In this document: one piece after another, positions 54,978 through 62,648 of the stretch
How the letters are laid out: each line of letters begins with the position of its first letter
Numbering within the stretch: position 1 is the first letter of the stretch
Assembly: GCF_021117385.1 (NCBI RefSeq)
Contig: NZ_CP088252.1
Span: 62,001 to 126,000, forward strand
Reading direction: 5' to 3'
Length of the DNA: 64,000 bases
DNA from: Frateuria soli
GTDB lineage: Bacteria; Pseudomonadota; Gammaproteobacteria; Xanthomonadales; Rhodanobacteraceae
The notes under the pieces: model-generated
Told to the model about the DNA's origin: nothing
What the model saw: only the letters and a program-made list of their open reading frames with translations
Database searches by the model: none
Position numbers and translations under genes: made by a program

Positions 54978-55550
54978 ATGACCGCTAGCGCGAAGGATGT
55001 ACTGGATTTCTGGTTCGCGGACGAGAACACGGTGCGCTGGTTCGTCCGCGATCCCCAGTTCGACGAGGTCGTCCGGACGCGCTTCGGCGACACCCTGGAG
55101 GCGGCCGCCGCCGGCGTGCTGGACATGTGGGCGATCACCCCGCACGGCTGGCTCGCGCTGCTGATCGTGCTCGACCAGTTCAGCCGCAACATCTACCGCG
55201 GCGATGCGCGCGCCTTCGCCCAGGACGACCGGGCGCAGGCACTGGTGCTGGAAGGGCTGGAACGGCGCGACGACGAGGCGCTGGCGCCGCTCGAGCGCGT
55301 GTTCGCCTACCTGCCGCTCGAACACGCCGAGGACCTCGCGCTGCAGTGGCGTTCGGTGACGCTGTTCCGCGCGCTCGCCCTACAGGCCTCGCCCAATGCG
55401 CGCGGGCAATATGAGAATTTCCTCGACTACGCGCGCCGGCACTGCGAAGTGATCACGCGCTACGGCCGCTTCCCGCATCGCAACGCGGCGCTGGAGCGGC
55501 CCAGCACGCCGGACGAACTGGCCTACCTCGCCGAGGGCGGCGGTTTCTAG
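54978..55550 (+). CDS. DUF924 family protein
   Basis: 190 residues. Hallmarks VLDFWFADENTVRWF, LIVLDQFSRNIYRGDARAFA, FAYLPLEHAEDLALQ and GRFPHRNAALERPSTPDE identify DUF924, an all-helical TPR-like family of unknown function spread widely in proteobacteria. Start at ATG 54978 (the GGGGGG run a few bases before serves as a ribosome site). Confidence 0.93.
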   Translation: MTASAKDVLDFWFADENTVRWFVRDPQFDEVVRTRFGDTLEAAAAGVLDMWAITPHGWLALLIVLDQFSRNIYRGDARAFAQDDRAQALVLEGLERRDDEALAPLERVFAYLPLEHAEDLALQWRSVTLFRALALQASPNARGQYENFLDYARRHCEVITRYGRFPHRNAALERPSTPDELAYLAEGGGF

Positions 55551-55583
55551 CGCGACGCGTCGATTTTCCATGGAGGGAACGAC

Positions 55584-55871
55584 ATGCGCACCATCCTGAT
55601 CGCAAGCCTGTGGCTGCTCGCCTCTGCCGCGAGCGCCTCGGACACGCTGCGCGTGGGCAGCCGCCTGCTGGTCGCCGGCGACAGCGCGGCGCAGGTGCGC
55701 GAACTGCTCGGCCGTCCCGCGCGGGTGACGCATCACCGCGCGCGACGCCACGGCCGCGGCGTCGTGGTGGTGACGCCCGCCAGCGAGAGCTGGGTCTATC
55801 GCGACGGCCAGCGCGAGATCACCGTGACGCTTGTCGATGGCGAGGTCGCGGACATCGCGCAGCGCCCCTGA
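55584..55871 (+). CDS. Small secreted DUF2845-like protein
   Basis: 95 residues. A signal peptide (MRTILIASLWLLASAASA) is followed by a short domain with SDTLRVGSRLLVAGDSAAQV and SESWVYRDGQREITVTLVDGE. The pattern fits DUF2845, seen in small periplasmic proteins of Xanthomonadales; the domain recalls SmpA/OmlA-type folds (VGDSAAQVRELLGRP). Good GGAGG site before ATG 55584. Function unknown. Confidence 0.72.
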   Translation: MRTILIASLWLLASAASASDTLRVGSRLLVAGDSAAQVRELLGRPARVTHHRARRHGRGVVVVTPASESWVYRDGQREITVTLVDGEVADIAQRP

Positions 55872-55971
55872 AACGCGCCAGGCGTGACCGATGGCACGGC
55901 ATGACGCCTGGCCCATGCCGGTAACGCCGGGCGGCGGGAAGCTTTCGCCATCGTCATCGCGGAGCCGTCCC

Positions 55972-56787
55972 ATGCGCACGCTGATCCTTTCCCTGGCACT
56001 CGCCAGCGGCCTGGCGCTGGTCGCGCCGGCGCAGGCCGGTGGCCTGCACGTGAACCACGACCAGTGCAGCTTCGAAACCGACTATGACGTGCTGGTCAAG
56101 CCCGCCGGCATCACCTTCGAGCGCCAGCACGGCACGCCCGGCAGCGTGTTCATGCACGACGGCGCGCTGCGCATCGACGGCCGCGACGTGGCCGTGTCGG
56201 CCGCCGATGCGAGCCGCCTGCGCGAATACGAAGGCCAGGTGCGCAGCCTGTTGCCCGAGGTCGCGTCGATCGCCCGCGAAGGTGTGGATATCGGTTTCGA
56301 CGCGCTTGCCACGGTGGTCGCCAGCTTCGCCGACGATGCGACCGAGCGCAGCCGTCTGGTCGCCCGGATCAACGACCAGCACAAGCAGGCGCTGGCGAGG
56401 ATCGACAACGGCCTGGGCAACGGCGAGTGGCGGCAGCACGGCATCGAGGACCTGATGGAAGACCAGATCGGCGGCGCGGTCCAGTCGCTGGTCAGCACGG
56501 TCACCGCGAGGGCGGTCAAGGCCGCGCTGAGCGGCGACCAGAGCCAGGTGGCGGCACTGGAAGCCCGTGCCGACGCGCTCGACAAGACCATCGACAAACA
56601 GGTCAACGCACGCGCGGACGCGCTCTCCGATCGCGCCGAGGCACTGTGCCCGCGCATGACCCGGCTCGATGAACTGCAGCAGCAGTTCGAGTTCCGCCTG
56701 AAGGACGGCTCGCGCCTGGCGCTGGTCGACCACAAGCCGGAGCATGACAACGAGGCCTCCGCCAGGACGGAGCCCCAGACCCGCTAG
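55972..56787 (+). CDS. DUF2884 (YggN-like) periplasmic protein, paralogue 2
   Basis: 271 residues. Signal peptide (MRTLILSLALASGLALVAPA) and the pattern CSFETDYDVLVKPAGITFER, MHDGALRIDGRDVAVS, then a long helical part (EGQVRSLLPEVASIAREGVDIG) and a C-terminal Cys in ALCPRMTRLDELQQQFEF. It is a paralogue of the gene at 53506 (same Cys placement and a matching RLDELQQ/RLAELQQ motif). The last 20 residues are polar. It is followed by an excellent terminator. Confidence 0.85.
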   Translation: MRTLILSLALASGLALVAPAQAGGLHVNHDQCSFETDYDVLVKPAGITFERQHGTPGSVFMHDGALRIDGRDVAVSAADASRLREYEGQVRSLLPEVASIAREGVDIGFDALATVVASFADDATERSRLVARINDQHKQALARIDNGLGNGEWRQHGIEDLMEDQIGGAVQSLVSTVTARAVKAALSGDQSQVAALEARADALDKTIDKQVNARADALSDRAEALCPRMTRLDELQQQFEFRLKDGSRLALVDHKPEHDNEASARTEPQTR

Positions 56788-56845
56788 CCGTCCCCACGGC
56801 CCGCGGGCCGGCCGCTCCCCCACAACGATCCTTCATGCGGCCATG

Positions 56846-56887
56846 CGCCGCGCCGGTTATCCCCCAGGCCGGCGCGGCGTTCTTTTT
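56846..56887 (+). terminator. Intrinsic terminator after the second DUF2884 gene
   Basis: An 11-bp perfect stem CGCCGCGCCGG / CCGGCGCGGCG with a 12-base loop, followed by TTCTTTTT (56880-56887). It starts 59 bases after the stop codon and separates this gene from mscS-like. Confidence 0.93.
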
Positions 56888-56960
56888 CCGTGGCCCAGCG
56901 TGCCGCCCGCCTTGCAGGAGCCCACCCGTCGGGGGGGCGGTTCGCGACACGCCCGCCTGC

Positions 56961-56966
56961 TAGGCT
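56961..56966 (+). promoter_or_regulatory. Candidate -10 box (TAGGCT) of the MscS-like gene
   Basis: TAGGCT in the context CTGCTAGGCTTT, 30 bases before ATG 56997. No strong -35. Confidence 0.3.
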
Positions 56967-56996
56967 TTGCGGCTGGTTCGTACGCGGAGTGATGCC

Positions 56997-57839
56997 ATGC
57001 CCGACCTGCTTGCCCGGATCCACCTCTCCGAGAGCGCCACGCTGCTGGGGATCAACATCCTGATGGCGCTGCTGATCCTGCTGATCGGCATCTGGCTGGC
57101 GGCGCGGGTTGCCAACCTCGTCCAGCGCGCGATGCATCGGGCGAGCATCGACCCCACCCTGATCGGCTTCCTGCGCAACCTCCTCTACGGCGTGCTGGTC
57201 GCGGTGCTGGTGGTCAGCGCCCTGATCACCGCGGGGGTGCCCTCCGCGCCGCTGGTCGCCGCGCTGGGCGCCAGCGGACTGGCGATCGGGCTGGCGCTGC
57301 AGGGCTCGCTCAGCAACCTGGCCTGGGGCGTGCTGCTGATTGTGTTCCGGCCGTTCCGCGCGGGCGATTTCATCCACGCCGGCGGCCTGGATGGCACGGT
57401 CGAGGCGGTCAACCTGATGTACACGTTCCTTTCGCTGCCCGACGGCCGCGAGGCGGTGGTGCCCAACGCCAAGGTCGGCGGCGACGCGATCATCAATGCC
57501 AACCGCCGAGGCACGCGTCGGTTCGAACTGAAGGTCGGCATCGGCTACAAGGATGACATCGGCCAGGCGATCGGCGAGATCGAAAAGCTGTTCGCCGCCG
57601 ACGCGCGCATCCTCACCGAGCCGGCACCCAGCGTGGTGACCGGTACGCTGGCCGAAAGCTCGGTCGAGCTGATCATCCGGGCCTGGACGCGCAGTGCGGA
57701 CCTGTGGGACGCGCAAACCGGACTGCTGCGCGGGATCAAGGAACGCTTCGCCGACGTGGGCATCAGCATCCCGTTCCCGCAGCGCGAGCTGACCGTAGTG
57801 CGGGGCGCGCTGCCGGAGGGAGGGGCAAGGGCCGGCTGA
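56997..57839 (+). CDS. Small-conductance mechanosensitive channel (MscS family)
   Basis: 280 residues, the E. coli MscS size. Three transmembrane helices (about 18-40, 60-82, 85-115) lead to the pore helix, rich in Gly and Ala (ALGASGLAIGLALQGSLSN), followed by the beta domain (FRPFRAGDFIHAGGLDGTVEAVN, VVPNAKVGGDAIIN) and the C-terminal domain. The channel releases solutes upon osmotic downshock. It is monocistronic by position, between a terminator and a convergent gene. Confidence 0.95.
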   Translation: MPDLLARIHLSESATLLGINILMALLILLIGIWLAARVANLVQRAMHRASIDPTLIGFLRNLLYGVLVAVLVVSALITAGVPSAPLVAALGASGLAIGLALQGSLSNLAWGVLLIVFRPFRAGDFIHAGGLDGTVEAVNLMYTFLSLPDGREAVVPNAKVGGDAIINANRRGTRRFELKVGIGYKDDIGQAIGEIEKLFAADARILTEPAPSVVTGTLAESSVELIIRAWTRSADLWDAQTGLLRGIKERFADVGISIPFPQRELTVVRGALPEGGARAG

Positions 57840-57878
57840 CGCCACGCCCATGTGCGAAAGGCGGCGCGATGCCGACGG

Positions 57879-60800
57879 CTATTGCACCATCACCGGACGC
57901 CGGTTGTCGCCCGACACCCGATCGATCAACTCGTTGAACGGATCGATCCCGGCCTCGGCCGGCTTGCCTTCGACCGTCACGGTGATCGTGCTGTCGCCGG
58001 CCGGCAGCAGACGCTTTTCCAGGTAGAGCGGCTTGCCGTCGCGTCCCTTGCCGGGGGCGGCGGCGAACACGCCGATGTCCACCGGCACGTCCGGCGCGGC
58101 TGGCGTTTCCCCACCGGTGCCGTCGACGTGGACCTTGCCCGCATGCACCTTGAGCGTCACTTCGTAGCGGCCGTCGGGCATCCTCGCTGCCGTCGCCGCG
58201 GTGATGCGGTTGTCGAACAGGGTGATCTTCCAGAACAGGTCGTCCAGCAGCCCCTTCCACTTCGGCGCCAGCGCGCCGGCGAGCGTATCCATGAAGTCCC
58301 GCGAGCTGGGGTAGGGCGGGCCGCGGAACTGCCACTGGAGCAGGAACTGCCTGAGCGCGTGGTCGAACGCATCCTCGCCGACATAGTCCTGCAACGCGTA
58401 GAACACCAGCGAGCCCTTGTTGTAGTGGATGTACTGCTGGTTCTCCACCTTCGCCAGCGGCTCCTCGGCGACCTTCTCGGTGGCGCGGCTCATCAGGTAC
58501 CTGTCCAGCTCGTACTTGAGGAACTTGCGCATCTGGTCGGCACCGTACCGGTGCTTCATCACCATCAGCGCCGAGTACTGCGCCAGCGACTCGCTGAGCA
58601 TCGTCGAGCCCTGCATGTGCGCGCCGATCACCTGGTGCGCCCACCACTGGTGCGCAACTTCGTGCGCGGTGACGTAATAGACGTAGTCCACCCTGGACGG
58701 GTCGCGCAGGTCGGCGATGAAGCCCACGCTTTCCGAATAAGGGATCGTGTTGGCGAAGGACTGCGCGAAGTGCGCGTAGTTCGGGAACTCCAGGATGCGC
58801 ACCTGGCGGTACTGGTAGGGCGTGAAGTGCGCCTGGTAGTAGGCCAGCGCGTCCTTGGTCGCCTGGACCATGCGGTCCACGTTCCAGGCGTGGGCGCTGT
58901 CGTAATACACCTCGATGGCGATGCCCTCGTAACTGTCCTTCTTCACCGTGTAGCGGGCGGACAGCCAGGCGAAGAAGTCGAGCATCGGTCGCTCGGCGGT
59001 GTAGGTGAAGTAACGTCGGCCGTTGGCGGTCCAGCTCCTGGCGAGGCGACCGGGCGCGAGCGCGATCTGGTCGGCGGCGGTGGAGACGGTGGTGCTGAAG
59101 TCGATCCAGTCCGCGTCGCTGCTGACGTAGTTGTCGGCCAGCGCCCGGGTGTCGCCCAGCTTGGGCATGCGCGGCACGTCGGGCGGCAGGCCGTGCTTGC
59201 GACGGTCGCCGCGGTCGGTCAGCTGAACCTCGCCCTGGTAGCCGAAGCGCGGCAGCACCTGGCTGTTGAAGAAGCTGCCGTTGGCGACCAGGAACTTGCC
59301 CGAGGGCTCGTTGGTGAAGCCGCGCGGCGCGTACTCGATATCGAAATCGAAGTCCATCGAGGCGCCGGGCGCCAGCGGCGTCTTCAGGCGGTAGATGGCG
59401 TAGCCCAGCCGCCTGTCGTCGCTCACCGTTTCGTGCGGCGCAAACTCGAGCGACCTGAGCGTGAAGTCGGTATCGGTGTTGACGTGCAGCGTGTCGATCG
59501 GTCCGCCGCTGCGGTTGACCAGCGTGTAATGGCCGCGGATCTCCAGCCGCCGCCGGTAGGGATGGATGTCCACGTCGGTCTTCACCGCGGTGATGCGCGG
59601 CTGCGGCAGGCCTTCGTACTTTGAATATTTCTTCTCGTAGTCGGCACGCTGGCGCGTATCGTCGTCGCTGCTCGCGTAATGGTTGAGCACGTTGGTGTTG
59701 TAGAAGATCCATGCGCCGGTCGCGATGAAGCCCGCCAGCGCCACGGCCAGCGCGACCGCTGCCGGACGGCGCAGCCGGCTGCGTGCCTCGTGCAGGCGCT
59801 CGCGCCAGGTCGTGCCGGTGCCGCGCACGTTGAACAGGGCGGCGATCACCAGCATCGCCGCGGCGGCGAAGCCCCAGTAGAGGTCGAACCACAGCGCCGC
59901 GGGCAGGAAATGGCCGAAGCCGTTCATGTCCGAATACGGCACCGAGGAGGCGTGGCCGAAGATGTAGAGGTTGTGCTCCCAGTGCAGCAGCGGGAAGCCG
60001 ATCAGCGAGGCCACCAGCCACACGATGCCCAGCAGGTAACCCATGAACTTGCTGCCGGCCAGCGTCTGGAACAGCAGCATCAGCACCGCCAGCAGCACGA
60101 ACGGCATCGCGTCCAGTCCCAGCATGGCCAGGTACACGCCGATCTCCAGCCGCGTGTAGCCGTGGCCGAGTTGCCAGCCGATACCAACCAGGTCGCCGAC
60201 CGCCAGGTACACCAGCACCACCGCGACCAGCGCCAGCAGGCGCGCGGTGAGCGGCAGAGCGTCCGGCAGCGGGAAGGCATCGACCACCTCGGCGGTGTGC
60301 CGGTCGCGCTCGCGCCAGACCAGCTCGCCCGCGTAGAACGTCACGATGATCGCCAGCAGCCAGTGGAAGCTGCCCTGGACCGTCTCCAGTACCGTGTGGG
60401 TGACCGGATACACCGGCGTGCCGTAGAAGTCGCTGGCGAAGGCCAGCGCGAACAGCAGGTTGACCAGCCCGAACACCAGCATGACCAGGAACGGCACGCC
60501 GCGCAGCACCTGCCCGACGTCGAAGGCCAGCAGCGCGCGAAGCCGGGTCAGGTGCGCGCGCAGGTCGTGGCCCAGCCGCACGGTCGCAAGGCCGGTGCGC
60601 AGCGAGCCGGCCATCGGGCGCAGCAGCGGCGGTTCGGCGCGCGGCTTGCGCCCGGGCAGGCGCAAGCCCTCGCGGCTGGCGCGGAAAAGCATGAACGCCG
60701 CGCCGGCCAGCAGCAGCGAAATGCCCAGCCAGAGCAGCCGGTTCCACAACAGCAACCCTTCCAGCGGCGGCAGGCGGTGGTTGAGCTCGTCGGCGGACCA

Positions 60801-61466
60801 GTAGCGCGTGACGATGCCCAGCGTGCGATGCGCGAATGGATCGAGCATGGCCGCGAGGACATGGTGGTTGACGTCGCGCGTGAGCAGGCCCGACAGCGAC
60901 AGCAGCACGATGAAGGCGATAATGCCGATGTAGGTGGCCAGCAGCGAACGGGTCACGGTAGCCAGCAGGAACAGCAGCGTGGCGACGAACAGCATGTCCG
61001 GCAACACGATCACGCCGAGCGCCCAGGCGTAACCGTGCCAGTCGGCGGGGCCCAGGCGTGCCGGGTCGATCCACGGCATGGCCCCGCCCAGCGCCACGCC
61101 CAGCGGCACCACCAGCATGATCGCCACGGTCGCCGCGTAGCCGGCGGCCAGCCGTCCGCCCAGGTAGGCGCCGCGGGCGACCGGCGTGGTGAACATCAGC
61201 TCGGCGGTGTTGTGGTCGAAGTCGCGCAGTGCCGCGCCGGCGACGAACACGCCGCCGGCCAGCAGGCCCACGATGGTGAACTGGTTGATCAGCCGCACGA
61301 TGACCATCGGTGCGTTGCGCAGCACGTTGCCGCTGGCGCCGCCGATCACCACCCCATCGGTGCTCGCCACGGCGAACGCCAGCGCGCCGAGGGCCAGCGC
61401 CAGGATCCAGAACAGCGGCGCACGCCATTGCTGGCGCCACTCGAAACGGAAGATCTCCCCCAGCAT
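57879..61466 (-). CDS. ABC transporter permease fused to M1-family peptidase
   Basis: 1195 residues. The N-terminal half (about 1-560) is an ABC-2-type permease with about 12 transmembrane helices (MLGEIFRFEWRQQWRAPLFW; VVRLINQFTIVGLL). The C-terminal part (about 600-1195) is an M1-type metallopeptidase: HEVAHQWWAHQ, then 18 residues later the third ligand Glu in LSESLAQYSAL. No GAMEN exopeptidase loop is seen. Such fusions occur in Bacteroidetes and Xanthomonadales with an ABC ATPase partner; the peptidase should face the periplasm. Its stop is 40 bases from the convergent mscS-like gene and its start is five bases from the ATPase gene (same strand). Confidence 0.93.
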   Translation of the reverse strand: MLGEIFRFEWRQQWRAPLFWILALALGALAFAVASTDGVVIGGASGNVLRNAPMVIVRLINQFTIVGLLAGGVFVAGAALRDFDHNTAELMFTTPVARGAYLGGRLAAGYAATVAIMLVVPLGVALGGAMPWIDPARLGPADWHGYAWALGVIVLPDMLFVATLLFLLATVTRSLLATYIGIIAFIVLLSLSGLLTRDVNHHVLAAMLDPFAHRTLGIVTRYWSADELNHRLPPLEGLLLWNRLLWLGISLLLAGAAFMLFRASREGLRLPGRKPRAEPPLLRPMAGSLRTGLATVRLGHDLRAHLTRLRALLAFDVGQVLRGVPFLVMLVFGLVNLLFALAFASDFYGTPVYPVTHTVLETVQGSFHWLLAIIVTFYAGELVWRERDRHTAEVVDAFPLPDALPLTARLLALVAVVLVYLAVGDLVGIGWQLGHGYTRLEIGVYLAMLGLDAMPFVLLAVLMLLFQTLAGSKFMGYLLGIVWLVASLIGFPLLHWEHNLYIFGHASSVPYSDMNGFGHFLPAALWFDLYWGFAAAAMLVIAALFNVRGTGTTWRERLHEARSRLRRPAAVALAVALAGFIATGAWIFYNTNVLNHYASSDDDTRQRADYEKKYSKYEGLPQPRITAVKTDVDIHPYRRRLEIRGHYTLVNRSGGPIDTLHVNTDTDFTLRSLEFAPHETVSDDRRLGYAIYRLKTPLAPGASMDFDFDIEYAPRGFTNEPSGKFLVANGSFFNSQVLPRFGYQGEVQLTDRGDRRKHGLPPDVPRMPKLGDTRALADNYVSSDADWIDFSTTVSTAADQIALAPGRLARSWTANGRRYFTYTAERPMLDFFAWLSARYTVKKDSYEGIAIEVYYDSAHAWNVDRMVQATKDALAYYQAHFTPYQYRQVRILEFPNYAHFAQSFANTIPYSESVGFIADLRDPSRVDYVYYVTAHEVAHQWWAHQVIGAHMQGSTMLSESLAQYSALMVMKHRYGADQMRKFLKYELDRYLMSRATEKVAEEPLAKVENQQYIHYNKGSLVFYALQDYVGEDAFDHALRQFLLQWQFRGPPYPSSRDFMDTLAGALAPKWKGLLDDLFWKITLFDNRITAATAARMPDGRYEVTLKVHAGKVHVDGTGGETPAAPDVPVDIGVFAAAPGKGRDGKPLYLEKRLLPAGDSTITVTVEGKPAEAGIDPFNELIDRVSGDNRRPVMVQ

Positions 61467-61470
61467 CGGG

Positions 61471-62355
61471 TCAGGCCGCCCGGGCCGTGGCCTGCGCGCG
61501 CAGGCGTCCGAAATAGACGTCCTCCAGATCCGGCGTCACCGGCTCGAAGCCCGGCTCCGGCGGCGCGTCGGCCAGCACGTGCAGCAGCGTGCGTCCACCG
61601 GCCAGGCGGGTGGAGAGGATGGTCATGCGCGCGCGGTAGCTGTCCAGCTCCGCCTTGTCGATCGTGCGCCGCCATACGCGCCCGTCCAGGCCGCGGATCG
61701 CCTCCCGCGGCTGGCCGGTCAGCAGCACCTGGCCCTGGCCGATGATCGCCATGCGCGGGCACAGGTCGGTCACGTCGGCCACGATGTGGGTGGAAAGGAT
61801 CACCACCACCTTCTCGCCGATCTCCGCCAGCAGGTTGAGGAAGCGGTTGCGCTCCTCCGGATCCAGGCCGGCGGTCGGCTCGTCCACGATCACCAGCTTC
61901 GGGCTGCCGATCAGTGCCTGGGCGATGCCGAAGCGCTGGCGCATGCCGCCGGAAAAGGTGCCGAGCTTGCGCTTGCGCACGTCCCACAGGTTGACCTGGC
62001 GCAGCAGCGCCTCGGTGAGGTCGCGCCGCTCGCCGCGGGCGGTGACACCCTTGAGTACCGCGAAGTGATCCAGCATCGCCTCGGCCGACACCTTCGGGTA
62101 GACGCCGAACTCCTGCGGCAGGTAGCCGAGCAGGCGGCGGGTGGCCTGCTTGTCGGCCGACAGGTCCATGCCGTCGAGCTCGATGCTGCCCTGGTCCGGG
62201 TCCTGCAGGGTCGCGATGGTGCGCATCAGCGAGGACTTGCCCGCCCCGTTGGGCCCGAGCAGGCCGAACATGCCCTGCGGGATGTCCAGGTCGATCCCAC
62301 GCAGCGCGTGCACGCCGTTGGCATAGGTCTTGGACAGGTGGCGGATGGTCAGCAT
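61471..62355 (-). CDS. ABC transporter ATP-binding protein
   Basis: 294 residues. All ABC motifs are present: Walker A GPNGAGKSSLM, signature FSGGMRQRFGI, Walker B LVIVDEPTAGLD and the switch His in STHIV. The last 70 residues form a C-terminal extension typical of ABC-2-type exporters. GGAGGAG precedes ATG 62355. The permease-peptidase gene starts five bases after its stop, so they form an operon and one complex. The exported or extracted substrate is unknown. Confidence 0.95.
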   Translation of the reverse strand: MLTIRHLSKTYANGVHALRGIDLDIPQGMFGLLGPNGAGKSSLMRTIATLQDPDQGSIELDGMDLSADKQATRRLLGYLPQEFGVYPKVSAEAMLDHFAVLKGVTARGERRDLTEALLRQVNLWDVRKRKLGTFSGGMRQRFGIAQALIGSPKLVIVDEPTAGLDPEERNRFLNLLAEIGEKVVVILSTHIVADVTDLCPRMAIIGQGQVLLTGQPREAIRGLDGRVWRRTIDKAELDSYRARMTILSTRLAGGRTLLHVLADAPPEPGFEPVTPDLEDVYFGRLRAQATARAA

Positions 62356-62582
62356 GCAGTCTCCTCCGCGCCGCTCCTTGCGGCACCGACGGGGCCAGCA
62401 TAGGGAGCGCGGGTGGCGGGCACATCGGCACAAGGTCATGCCTGCTTCCCCGTTCGCCGCGGGCGCAGCCGGGGCGCGAGATCGAGGGGGCAGCCCGCGA
62501 CTCCCCCGGGGCCACGCCCGGGGTGGACGGCCGGTCGCGGCCCTGTCCGGGCGAGTGCTACGCGGTGCGGGCGGCCGTTCGC

Positions 62583-62588
62583 TATCAT
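62583..62588 (+). promoter_or_regulatory. Candidate -10 box (TATCAT) of aceF
   Basis: TATCAT in the context GCTATCATGGG, 60 bases before ATG 62649. No clear -35 hexamer at 17 bases. The rest of the 293-bp gap (62356-62648) shows no gene. Confidence 0.4.
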
Positions 62589-62648
62589 GGGAGGCCTTGC
62601 GCGGCCGCCATCCCCGGGCGCTGCGCCCTTGTCATCGCAGGAGACCCC

